64,000 nt of DNA, from positions 15,066,860 to 15,130,859 of the forward strand of contig NC_135244.1 in assembly GCF_947623445.1 (NCBI RefSeq). Reading direction: 5' to 3'. Shown here piece by piece: positions 26,516 to 37,468 of this stretch (its first letter is position 1; the number at the start of each line of letters is the position of its first letter). The position numbers and the translations under genes are program-made. The notes under the pieces are model-generated. The model did no database searches, was not told the origin of the DNA, and was given only the letters and a program-made list of their open reading frames with translations. The DNA comes from Clavelina lepadiformis. Its lineage: Eukaryota; Chordata; Ascidiacea; Aplousobranchia; Clavelinidae.

Positions 26516-26556
26516 ATATTAATATATTATTAATATATTAATAATATTTTAGTAAT
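26516..26556. repeat. AT-only palindromic tract
   Basis: Repeated aatatt / attaat words form a near-perfect inverted repeat of about 40 bases. Probably simple sequence. Confidence 0.6.
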
Positions 26557-26642
26557 TTTGTATATAGGCAAACAAAAACGGATTTCTTTAATTCACCATC
26601 AATGTGACAAATTCAGTAACTTAGATTCAGATCCGAATAGGC

Positions 26643-26861
26643 CAGGGATGTCCAACCTGCGGCCCACATGAGATTTTTGTGCGGCCCGCTAGTTATTTTC
26701 ACTCCAAGTAGTAAAATGTACCAGTTAAAATGTTAAATGTTGAAATGTACCAGTCAGCTCTTTATGTACCCATTTTTCTTGAAATTTAATAGGTTCTACG
26801 GCCCATTGAATTATTTCAAGTGACAATGCGGCCCACTTTAATAAAAGGTTGGACATGCCTG
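26643..26861. mobile_element. hAT MITE
   Basis: Termini CAGGGATGTCCAACCT / AGGTTGGACATGCCTG with perfect 8-bp duplication gaataggc (26635-26642, 26862-26869). 219 bp, with GGCCCAC words near both ends. Confidence 0.95.
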
Positions 26862-26872
26862 GAATAGGCATA

Positions 26873-27864
26873 GGGGAGACCGGGGTTAGTTGGAAAACGG
26901 GGTTAGTTGAAAAATCGCTGTTTTAGTACTCCCCGAACATCTTTGTAAATCTTTACTGCCGCTTAATGATTTACGACGATGTTATCTATTCGCCATGTTA
27001 ATTTTATTGGTCTCAGAGCAGAAGCATAAGAGTGGTACACGTTTTTCTGTTTTTTACACTTTGAACTAAAATTCGAGCTTGTTGGTAAATATAGTGTAAC
27101 ATAGTGCTCTAAAGAGATAAGTGAAAGTTCATTAGTCTATATTGACCATAGGTGCCATGATACCAGAAAAGGCAGAGGCAATTAAATTACCTGGTTTAGT
27201 GGCTACATAAAAAGTAAGTTTTCTCTCCCATGTGCATACGGGGTTAGTTGGAAAATTTTGAATGGGGTTAGTTGGAATATGTAAAACCATATGTGTAAAA
27301 ATTTCTTTTATTAATGCTTGATGGAATTCATATCTTTTACTTATACAGCCTCGTACAGTTAAGTTGGAACTTGTTATTTGATACAGATCGATAAATATCT
27401 ACACTTTTTAATTGAAAGTATGCGCGAGTATAAACGCAAAACTCAACGTGGATCTACTCCAAAGTATGTAATGGAAAAGGCAGTGAAACAGGTGTTAATA
27501 CGAACGCTGTCAGCAGAAATTTGTCTTCCCTGTTGACTTGTCGGGCTACAATCCACAATAGATTGATTGACATTCAAAGAACAGACACTTTTGAATACTG
27601 TATATAACAAATCGATATATTTTCCAACTAACCCCGTGTGGTTTTCCAACAAACCCCGGCTTCGGGGTTAGTTGAAAAATGTGACTGATGTCTGAAAAAT
27701 TAAAGTTTGTGCGTAAACCTGTAATAATTTCTGGTCAATCTTTTGTAATAAGTTGTAGATCAGCGTAGTCATTATGCCAGACTAGATAAAGGTTTCGAAG
27801 ATCATTCTGAATTTTGATAGTTTAAATTTTCCTAAAATTTTTTCCAACTAACCCCGGTCTCCCC
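26873..27864. mobile_element. TA-flanked element with eight GGGGTTAGTTGG words
   Basis: Termini GGGGAGACCGGGGTTAGTTG and its inverse are flanked by TA (26871-26872, 27865-27866). The 12-mer GGGGTTAGTTG(G/A) occurs at 26882, 26899, 27240, 27264 and 27664 on plus, and inverted (one with one change) at 27624, 27646 and 27844. No transposase frame; about 992 bp. The TA duplication suggests a Tc1/mariner-like or other TA-targeting superfamily. It lies 11 bp from the hAT MITE at 26643-26861. Confidence 0.85.
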
Positions 27865-29371
27865 TAAATATCAAAACCTATTATTGATAGGCATATTCCT
27901 ACGAGTGCAAAATTTTTCTTACTTGACACGAAGTTTCATTATTACTGCATTATCTTAGGCCTACTTAAGTTAAACCTCGAAACTTAAATTTTCTATAAAG
28001 TATCTTCAAGTATTTTTTGCCAGAATGTTGTTCCTTTTTGTTGCGGAAAAGTTTTGCCTTGCATCGCATTGATGTTTAAAATTATAATTACAAATACGAC
28101 AATGTGTTTTATGTTGGAGGATATGCGGCTGCAACCCAGTCAGCCACCCCCTTAATCTACCACTGATTTAATCATGCCATACTTACCGAACATAAAGCAA
28201 TGAAAGTGCTGTCTTAATTTAAACAATTGGCTACAGAAGGTAGGTGTTGGTCAGCCTAAAGTTCGTACGTATGTTCTCTATATTTGAATTTTATTGCAGC
28301 GTTCAAGTAAAAGTCTGAAATTGGAATGAACAGAAAAGGGACAAGACAAAAGTAAACGCTGAGGCAGTATATTTTTTCTCCTTTACTGCAAATATGAGAG
28401 CGTCACCTAGCGGCGAAAATCAATTCTTTCAACGGCCGCTACACTTATTCGTATGAGCCGCTTACCCGAAGTAGATGTCTGGGCATGACCCGAGCAACCA
28501 CTGCGACGTGCTGTTATCCAAAAATCGCAAAGTCATGTGTTTCATGAGTAGCAGGGTAGATAGAGCAATCTAATATAACATGGTATTCGGTTTGCTCTTC
28601 TGCGCCACACTCGCAAATCTCACCATTTGCCTCCAGCCATTATACAGAATTGAGCAAAGGTGATTTCTGTTTTGGTTTTAGGTAAACTGAGAAACTCCGT
28701 AAGAAAATTTTCTTTTCTTGTACAAAAGTAGTCCATTTGGGAAAGTAACGTTGAAAAAAAAAACTGCAGCATGGAAAAAAGCCAACCAAGAAAAAGTGAC
28801 AGTAATTATTGTAACATGACATCTAGGCATACCATGCCATTCAGATAACAAAAATTAACCAACGTTATATGCGTATGCAATAAGCATGCCCAAATGTACA
28901 CTTTTTTATAACTTTGCATTATAAATTCGTTTACAAAGAAAACAAGTTTATTCCCTGGGCCTCATCTTGTCATTGACCAGGTTATAATGTAAGCTACTAT
29001 AAGTGGTGACATTATATGACGAAAAGTTTAAAAACGAAACAACGAAAAGCGATAAAAACAAGAAGATTGCAAGAATAAACTAAGTTTCGCATTCTAATGA
29101 ATAGTTGCTTGTTACAACAATGATCGGATGAAATTTGGTTTTGGCATTAAGAAATTTCATTCTTAAACGATGAAACATAGAAGAGTTGTTTTTTTTCTTG
29201 GTCTTTAAATCTTCCATCTTGTTTGAAATGGAGCTCGTGGAGCCATCACCACAAACATGTTGGCTTTTTAGATCATTTTTCCCATGATTGGGTGAGGTTG
29301 GTTTGGAACTGGTCACTGAAATCAGACACCTGGCTGCAGCCAGTCACCTCGGTCAGCGGCGAATTGTTGGA

Positions 29372-29689
29372 TCCGCTAGCAACATAAAAGAGCGTCGAGT
29401 CACTCTCTTGACGACGTGCGTTGGGAGTGTCCACACCACTCATTGTCTCGGTACGTTCTTCCTCCCAAACATCAACATATACAGCGGTGCTTGCTTGCAG
29501 TGGTTGCAAACAACCGCCACTCTAGCTCTATCCGCTAGCAACATACAAGAGTGCTGTGTCACGCACTCTCTTGACAATGTGAGTTGGTTGGGTTGACTCG
29601 ACTCATCTTCTCGGTACGTTTTTCATTCCAAACCTCAACGCATACAGCGGTGCTTGCAGTGGTTGCAAACAAACGCTGCTCATATACGC
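29372..29689. repeat. Two-copy 159-bp tandem duplication
   Basis: The word tccgctagcaacata starts both units, at 29372 and 29531. Each continues through an actctcttgac segment, a ctcggtacgtt segment and an acagcggtgcttgc segment, then gcagtggttgcaaac. The copies are diverged by point changes and small indels. Confidence 0.85.
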
Positions 29690-30771
29690 AAAATCAGACA
29701 GGGATTTAGAACGCGCCGGGAAATGAGCGAGCTCTCCCAGTTCAGATTGCCGAGAAAGATCGTCGACACTCTTTGTCAATCTTAGATTGACGGAACTCTG
29801 CAGGCACTGAACCCTTCACCTAATTAGCAGACCGGCGAAAATACGCAGAGAACAGTTTTGGTTGAAAGATTATGCTCATTAATTATATTGTGTCTCTATA
29901 AAATGTAATGATGTAGTTCATTTCCGCGCACATAGGCCTAGCATACATCACGCTATATAATGTGCTTGTGTTTTTTTGTTGAGTATATTTCCGTACTTAA
30001 ACAAAAGGGGATGCTGATATGATAGACCTTAGCCCATTCAAAAAAATTAGCCTATAGGCTAATTTCATAGATGGAAAGCTGCCGAAAAATATTTCCATTA
30101 GAACACAAAACAGCTAGAGCCGCTGAAAGCAAAATATGAGAAACACATGTTTCAAACCTTTTCCTTTTCCGGGTGGGTTTCTGGTACTTTTCCATTCAAC
30201 TAAACCAGCGCACGACATTACAACAAAATGTGACAGGGTAGGCTATTGTAAAAACAGAGAAAGTTTCAAGAAGTATATTTGCATTCATCAGCTAGCCTGT
30301 GAAACAATTTTAGTCATTAATGATATTTTCTGTGACATGAAACATGTCGTCATTTTAATGAGCTAATGTTTTACAAAATTCAAAATCCTTATTGTGGAAA
30401 ATACAGAACAAAAGATTTCTTTATTGGCAATTATAACAAAAAGATCAAAATATCGTGAGAATCAGTATTAGTGGTATAGGCTAAAAGAATTTCTTGTCTG
30501 TCCGAGCCTGACTATCGCTAAAATGTTGGGTGTGTATAGCCTACCGGGATAATCATGTAGATAATGGTTAATCGATTTCTGTCAATGAAGTTAGAAGAGA
30601 ACGACCAAGCTATGTCTATACTTTTAACTAACTTATCTTAATTTAAAATCTATCGTATACTCCTAAATGTCCAGGTTATGCAGCCATCAAAAACTAAAAA
30701 AGTGTCAGCGAGGAGACAAAAAAAGCGGTAGCCTTACAAGAAAATGACCATAAAAAGAATTGAGAGTGACT

Positions 30772-31002
30772 ATTTCACCTCACGTAGCCTGTAGTTATAG
30801 ATGCGGTTAGGTGTGGAGAAAAGCCATGCGAAAAGTTGGTTTTAGCTATTTAAGGGTTTATTGGAGTTGTAGATTTAGAATAAAAGTAAAATTTCAGTTA
30901 GGTTAAGGTTGCTATGTTACAACATTTAAGTTAGGTTTACAAACAACTGTGAAAAATAGTTTAAAACGAGCGATTTTTCCCGGTAAAATAGTGGCAACCT
31001 AA
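30772..31002 (-). mobile_element. Dispersed MITE-like repeat, CACTATTTCACC family
   Basis: Bounded by gtgactatttcacc at one end and the inverse of ccactattttaccgg at the other. Interior words (aggttgctatgtta, acatttaagttagg) match, inverted, the copies at 43126-43370 and 58868-59096. Confidence 0.65.
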
Positions 31003-31563
31003 AGGTTATCTCTTATACATCTTTTTTCTATAAAGACTTTTGTCAAGCCTGAAATCTTCTTAAACATTGTTAAGTGTGAAATAACTTCTAGTAATGTAGG
31101 CTTACGTATGCAGCAGGTAGATTTTTATTGCGGTTGATTTTAGATGTCAGAGTAAATTTGATTTTCAAAACTGTTTTGAAGAGAAAAGGCTAGAATAGCA
31201 ATGCAATAGCAATAGCAACATTTTATTGATATTCAAATTATTTGGTTTAAGAATTTTGTTAATTAGCGATGATTATTAGGACTTTCAAGTATTTTGTAAT
31301 AACTTCCGACTTTTTAGGATAGGATGCATATGAAAATTTGGGAAAAAAAATTAGTATAACTTTCTTAGCTTTGTTTACGTAGGCATAGACATTGTTTGAG
31401 TGTTGGTTGTAAAGTCCGCATCAGAAAAATGTAATTTTAAATCTCTAAAAAATTACTAATTAAAATATTTTATAATCTTAAATGCTTAAAAAGTTTCAAA
31501 AATCAACGTAAATTTAAAACTCCTATTTTAAAACCTTATTCATCTCTTTATCTATTATTCACA

Positions 31564-31577
31564 CCCCCCCCCCCCCC
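31564..31577. repeat. Poly-C tract
   Basis: Fourteen consecutive C, a likely length-polymorphic homopolymer. Confidence 0.95.
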
Positions 31578-31999
31578 TCCCCGGAGGAATAAAGCGGAGT
31601 TCGTGGGAATGCATATAGTTAATTTTGCATTGGGCCTTACATTGGTTACTTTCGAATGCAGATATAATAAGGCCGAAAATGTTTTTATTTCCCATATTAT
31701 TCAAAAACCGTTTTACGAATAAACCTGAAAATAAGGGTAATAATAAATAAACCTCAGTTTTAACCGTAAACCTATCCCATATTAAATGGCCAATTTTGGG
31801 TCACATATCACTTGGCAATTCTGGAGGTTAGAGCGTTAAAAAAATAGTGGTCCTTGTTTGCTGCTGATATACTTTGCAAATAATGTTTTCTTCCCACGTA
31901 TCTATGCACCAACTGATACATTAATCCAAGAAATTATGTAAAAGATTAATTGTTAATTATTTTCAACCACAGGCAACAACAGGACATAATATATTCAGA

Positions 32000-33898
32000 A
32001 TGAGGATTTGTGCTTTATTTTTCCTTGGCATAGCTGTCATGTTAGTCGGTACCAGCGCACATCAAACCCTAATTTGCAAGCAAATACGAAATACAGTTGG
32101 ACTTTCAGAAGAGGGCAGTTTTGGCGAATTTTTTGGACATAACTACAATAATGGATTTGTTAGTAATGGAAAATTTAAGTTCTACTCTGTCTCAATAATA
32201 TTTAACAATATCTGAGTTACAATAAAATAATGACCAAAGAACGTTATAAGCTAGTGCAAATTATACGTTTCGCATAATTTCTCTACTTTTTATATTCAGG
32301 TTTCGCTACAAACAGTGGAAATGTTTTAGGTTAAACTTCAACAAGAATTAAGCTTTATCAAAGGTAAGCCACTTCAAAGCTGGAACAATATTGTTCATAT
32401 AATACAGTTGCATAAGTGCCTCTTTTCCAGACATCAAGAACAAAAAGAACAAAGTATAATATATACAGACGCTTTTAGCCGAAAATCGTACATAAGCTAT
32501 AGGCCTACATGCAGCTGTGGGCAGTCGGTATTTTGAAAGTACCGTTGGCAGCGGTACCAGTACTTGGCAAAAATGTACCGACGGTTCCGATATTCGATAC
32601 TATTTGAAAAAGTAGTTCGGTACTTTGTTGGTACACGGTACCGGTATTTCTTGTGTCAAAGGTGCTGCTGCAAATGCAATGTTTGCCGCTATTATGCCCC
32701 CGGTAAAGGTTACTCCAGGTCAAAACATATGTGACCTTAATTGCTTGCAATTTTACTTAACATTTTTAGATTAAAAAGAGCAACAGATACTAAAATTCTT
32801 ATTAAGGATTAATTAACATTTAATTTGGAAAATATATTTGTTAAAATTTTAAAATAATCACGTGAAAAGTACCGAGTACCGGGACCGACTGAAATTTCTT
32901 GAAAAAAGTAATTCGGTACCGGTATTGGTACTGAAAAAGTACCGCGGCACAGTAATTCGGTACTATAGTACTGCGGTACTGCCCACCCATGCCTATATAT
33001 AGGCCTTTCAATTTTGGTTAATATCCAGCAAAAAACATTTATTGGCGTACAATTTGTTTAGAGATAAATTGTCATCGAATTATATTGAGTTATAATTTGG
33101 GACGTTTCGTCACCTGAATTCGGCATCGACTCAAAAAAGGAAGTATGATAGTTTAGTAAGAGTTCCAGCATGCAAAGGCTTAGATAGGCTATATAGCCTA
33201 TTATGTGACCTATACGGCAGCAATAGTTTGGATTATCGTATTGTAGCATTTTTAAAACCAAAAAATGCAATAATTAGCTTATATAGGCATATTACAGATA
33301 CTATTATCATGTCTTGACTAAAAGATAAACTCGCGTTTTTGGCAATTTCCAGATCAACTGAAATGTTCTGGAGGAGTTATTGTGGAGAGAACTTGTTATA
33401 AACTTCCCCGCCGAGTTGGTGTAAAACTATCTTACGACGAAGCTGAGCGAATGTGCATATTCCATGGAGGTGTTCTTGCGCAACTTCCAACAGGAGAGTC
33501 CTATAATGCTGTTGTGACCTACACCAAGAGAATGTTAACATTGACAGCATAGACAACAAAGAAAGAGATTTTGTTCAAATATGGTTGAATTCTGTTTGCC
33601 AGGTATCCATGCTTTCGTCCAGAATGTTTATTAATTTGTACGTATATTTGTAATATACGTATATAATCCAATCGTAAAATATCAAGTTTTTCAGGACAAT
33701 AAAGTTTTTTTACGTAACGGTGAGCGCGGTTATGCCTCCTGGTATCCAAGACAACCGGCCCAGCTTGTTGGCCACAGTCGCATGGGTCTTCACGTTCCAA
33801 TAAAACCCGAAGCTTTTCCTCACCAAGTTGGAATGTTCAACGTCAACCGAGAATATACTGGAGCAAACTTCGCACTGTGCGAATTTAGCCTTGATTGA
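32000..33898 (+). pseudogene. Decayed collectin-like lectin copy
   Basis: Signal-peptide exon begins at 32000 (ICALFFLGIAVMLVG, then HQTLICKQ), a neck remnant LQQELSFIK lies at 32330-32363, the CTLD front exon at 33353-33602, and the CTLD back exon at 33695-33898 (SWYPRQP, MFNVNRE, ALCEFSLD, stop). It is closest to the gene at 361-1984; the front exons are nearly identical in DNA. Two lesions are visible. The collagen Gly-X-Y codons are missing and the exon-1 donor area is degenerate. Around 33534-33554 there is a net 2-nt gain relative to the intact paralogue (exon 250 versus 248 nt), which brings TAG into frame at 33550-33552 before the IDNKERDF stretch. A recent inverted duplication followed by loss is the simplest reading. 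A truncated protein, a sequencing error or a polymorphic allele remain possible. Confidence 0.75.
32512..32991. mobile_element. hAT MITE rich in GGTAC words, in lectin pseudogene intron
   Basis: Ends CAGCTGTGGGCAGTCGGT and ACTGCGGTACTGCCCACCCATG-like inverse, with a 6/8 target duplication cctacatg / cctatata. Interior repeats GGTACCGG-like words. A second, inverted and more decayed copy lies at about 44430-44768. Confidence 0.8.
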
Positions 33899-34280
33899 AA
33901 TATTTCTAGTTAATTGAAATAATTTAGCTATGATACGCGTGTCAATGGCATACTAAGCATTTGAAACTCCTAACAAGATTATCTATGATATTTATTCCAA
34001 TTGAACTTTTGATTTTCTTTAAGGTGTATCCTGTTTTGAAACATTTTAAATTCATAACCCAAGTCCGAAATGCTACACTCAAAATTCATAAATTCTTCAC
34101 AAATAGTTAGCTTAAGTTTTGTGGATAATTAATTTGCTTTGCAACTTTGATAAAACGATAAATGCAAGAATACAGATAACACATTCTACTGTACTGTATT
34201 GTCTTATTAAATTGTTACATAAACAGTTACCTATACCTGCGATAACGTTGAATTATGATGACCTGTTTAACGCAACTCAC

Positions 34281-34395
34281 AGTGTGACGTCAGAAAAAAA
34301 TCAAGTCAAATGCACTTGACTTGACTCGAGTCACAGTTTAAAATGATTCCACTTGACTCGAGTCAGAAAAAGATGACTCAGTCACAATATTGGCT
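34281..34395. repeat. Fragment related to the GACTCGAGTC hAT element
   Basis: Repeats of CTTGACTCGAGTCA and a CAGTGTGACGTCA start resemble the element at 61281-61645. No clear target duplication. Confidence 0.5.
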
Positions 34396-34543
34396 CACAC
34401 ACAAACTTTGGTTGCATTGAGCTTGTAGCCAACGTTTTTATTCACATGCATAGGTCTATAAGCTATACTTAAACGCATAATGTGGTAAATATATTTCCAT
34501 TGGTTAAAAGAAACATTTCACAGAGGATATTGGATACGCAATT

Positions 34544-37468
34544 TTATTCTGTTATTGAAAACTGGCAAAATGGGATCGCCACATGTCCGGCGTTAATATT
34601 AAACATTCCGACGTGTGAAGATGTATGAGCTGGCTTCAGCGCTACTTCGATGGCCATTCTGTTATGACCTGATGTCGATCCTGGGTAGCGTGGGTACCAA
34701 GACGTAAAACCTAGCTGGCCACTTCGCAACACGACAGCGTTTCCCTAAAATTGAAAATATCGTGCATTTATAAGATCGACCAAAGCTTTTGAAAACTGCA
34801 TAGAAATTTTGTTGTTGTTTCCGAGAAAAGTTTTCAAATCTTAAGAAACAGGAAGATTTAGACCGACGACAGTTTGTGAGTTTGCTATGGGGCAAATTTG
34901 ATGCAGGTCTTACTACTAAGTTCAAATTTAAACAAAGGTGATTTTTTAACTAAAATACATTGAATGTAGCTTAGTTTACTATGCACAATAAAAAGCACTC
35001 TCTGTTTAATTCCATTTAAAAAAATTTGGAGGCATGCAGAAAGTGTTCTTATTCTTATGCACTGTACCTGGTATGTGGAACCCATCCAAACTTGAACAAA
35101 ATTTCGAGCTTTGTTGTCAACGTCTAAGCTCCAAGTGTTCCTGACATAAGCGTTAATTGAATTATATGCTTCTTCCGAGTCAACTTCAGCCAGCGAGCCG
35201 CCATGAAAGGCGCACAGATTGCTTGCATCAACATAGTTAATGCGAACTCCAACACGATAAAGTAGGCGGTAGCACTTGTCATCAATCACAACTCCATCGA
35301 AGCATGTCAGTTTTTCTACAAAAAGTTTTGCTACCATTTTTACATATGACTCTGAATACGAATGATGTAAATACTTGGCGTTCTTATATGCGTGTAGTCT
35401 AGATGCATGCATAACTTGAATTTAATATAGGCCTAAAAGAGCTCCGAGTGTAAAAACTAGACTACCATAGAGTATAGCTTTGGCATTTTCAAAGCTGGAT
35501 GCACGTTTTCTGATTAAATTATTAAAGCACAGATACACAAGAACGATAGTAGCCTAACAAATGTAACAGATAAATGACAACTTCAAAACTCTGTTGTAAA
35601 ATACCAGTATAGAGCGTACTTTTAAAAATTTCCAGCTCTTGGCGAAGTTTATTGTTAATTTCCTCATAGCTTGGGATATTAGGCGGTCCGGGCGGTCCAG
35701 GAGGTCCCTGCGAAGTTATAACACTTAAAAAACCAACAAATGTTTCTCTCAAAGCACTTTGGGCTACAGTATTTGTATGCTGCATAAACGATTACCATAT
35801 GTATAAATTGAAACATACCAAATTGAAACGTGTAGATTGTGGCCAATAAATATACAAAAAAGCAAAATGCTCAAAACTTCGTAGTATTTAACTTATACAG
35901 TATAGTTGCCATAGGGCTGAAATCTGCATGTAATATTAGGCCTACCATATTTTCATCGCCTAAAAAGAGGACAAAGAGGACCAGCTAGCACAATGCAAAT
36001 AGAGACTTACGTTTAAAGAATTTATCACATGTTTTTGGATAACTATACACATATGCACAAGTAATGCATTCAGCTTCAAAATCATTACGTCCTTTTCTGA
36101 AACAAGGATACTTTTGCCGCAGTTCATCAGAAAACACAGTATATTTCTTTGGCGTTATTGCTTAGCTTTATTTAGCTTTTATGGTTGTCTAAATCAAAAC
36201 AATGATAACAAAAATGGTTAGACCTCATGCTGTCGCCGAAATGTCACTTGACTTAGGCCTCATGCCAAAAAGTCGGGATCACGTCAATTCACCGTGAACA
36301 AATTCACCGGCGACAATTGGTCGTGGTCAACTGACCGGCAACAAATTGGCCGGCGACACAAATCAAACGCTACGCATTTTATTTTTATTTTTTACGCATA
36401 TTAGCATTGTTGTTGATTCAAATTATATGATTAAAGTAATAATATGATTTAAGGTCAGTTGGTTCTAGGTAAATTTACGTCACGGTCAGTTGTCCCCCGG
36501 TCAGTTTGTTCGCGGTCAATTACCCACGGTTAATTATCGTGGAACCCAAAAAGTCACATAAAAATATAATTGTGTTGAAAATATAAGCAAGAAAGCACAA
36601 AATGCAAAAAAGAGGACATTTTGACATTTTTCAGTAGGCTATACTTTGAGCACAATTCATTTTTCTTTAGAAAAGAGGATATATGGTAGCCCTAAGTAAC
36701 ACTAATAGTATAGGCTAGGCCTACAAAACTCACACCTTTGCTTTATTAATGGGCCTTGTTACATGTGAGGTTCTGTTGCAATTTTTCTGGCGCAAGTTTG
36801 AACTTAACAGACCCCAAGTTTGAACTTAACTCAACATGCGCGCATGTAAAACCACGAACTTGTCGAGACGACTAGCGGTACTTTCTTTACGGTCTGTTAA
36901 GTTCGAACTCGTGCCAGAAAAATTGCGACAGATCATCGCATGTTAAAAGGCCCAAATGTTACAGAGAACGTCGAACAATGTTTGCAATAACAATCAAGAA
37001 GGTAGGGCTGGTAGGGCAATTTGTTGGAAAACATTTTTTAAACCAGCAATTCATCATGTTTCATGACTACAGTAATTTTTTGGAAATAACTACAACGTCT
37101 CGCCTAAAAGTTTTGTTGAAAATATAAGCAACTAACTCGAAATGCGAAAAAAGAGGACATTTGGGCATTTTTGAGCGTCCTCGGAGGACCATTCACTTTT
37201 CTTGAAAAAAGAGGACAAATCCTCCTAAAAGAGGACGTATGGTAGGCCTATGTAATATGCTGAGTCATACTTGCTCTCCTCGTGGACCTCGTTTTCCTGG
37301 CTGAGCAGCGGTGGTGCAGTCGCAATTTGTATCGACAAGATTTTGCTGCTGACCAGAACTTGCATCAAATACTTCACCAACCGTCTTGCAAATGAGGTGT
37401 TGGCCGCTTGCTTCGATCAAGCGTGGTGTCAAAACAAAACACAAAATAACCAGGTATATACTAATCAT
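34544..37468 (-). CDS. Collectin-like secreted lectin (collagen tail + CTLD), complete
   Basis: Exons 37271-37468, 35620-35707, 35068-35315 and 34544-34744 join to 244 aa with consistent phases (0, 1, 0). Signal peptide residues 1-20 (YLVILCFVLTP); GQHLICKTVGEV; Cys pair CDC near 49-51; collagen tract GKRGPRGEQ continued by GPPGPPGPPN; neck EINNKLRQELEIFK; then the CTLD with LTCFDG, CYRLLYR, LCAFHGG, WMGST, SWYPRYP, MFNINAGH, and terminal FCQFSITE. The domain keeps four Cys (N-terminal hairpin pair plus the C1-C4 pair) but lacks C2-C3 and the EPN/WND sugar site. This is the most intact model of the local family. A secreted trimeric pattern-recognition role is inferred; mannose-binding-lectin-like collectins are known from Ciona. 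Intron 1 (35708-37270) is filled with MITEs. AATAAA (34543-34548, minus) overlaps the stop codon. Confidence 0.85.
35937..36692. mobile_element. Decayed hAT-like repeat with GAGGAC words, interrupted by another MITE
   Basis: Left part has ctaccatatttt...aagaggaca; the right part ends gaggatatatggtag, the inverse terminal type. The MITE 36275-36547 sits inside. A second right end of the same family lies at 37118-37250 (gaggacgtatggtag). Boundaries are approximate. Confidence 0.5.
36275..36547. mobile_element. MITE with 8-bp target duplication
   Basis: Imperfect inverted termini GGGATCACGTCAATTCACCG and the inverse of GGGTTCCACGATAATTAACC, flanked by aaaaagtc on both sides (36267-36274, 36548-36555). 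Interior holds many ACCGG/GGTCA words. Superfamily unclear; 8 bp fits hAT. Confidence 0.75.
36750..36954. mobile_element. Foldback MITE in lectin intron 1
   Basis: About 205 bp with arms of roughly 60 bases: TGGGCCTTGTTACATG ... tctggcgcaagtttgaactt on the left, aagttcgaactcgtgccaga ... catgttaaaaggccca on the right. Could form one long hairpin. Confidence 0.75.
37118..37250. repeat. Second GAGGAC-family right end
   Basis: Shares gttgaaaatataagcaa, aaaagaggacatt and the terminal gaggacgtatggtag with 36572-36692. Ends just upstream of the donor of the lectin signal-peptide exon. Confidence 0.5.

Larger units (their letters stand above)
27865..31999. other. Gene-poor stretch before the lectin pseudogene
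   Basis: No gene supported. Holds a 159-bp tandem duplication (29372-29689), a minus-oriented copy of a dispersed MITE-like repeat (30772-31002) and a C14 run (31564-31577). Two minus-strand open frames at 29080-29509 overlap out of phase and show no known domain; an isolated unrecognised exon cannot be excluded. Confidence 0.4.

Noticed and set aside
30136..30366. 76-codon plus-strand open frame
   Set aside because: No signal peptide, domain or flanking splice signals; expected by chance in this length of DNA.
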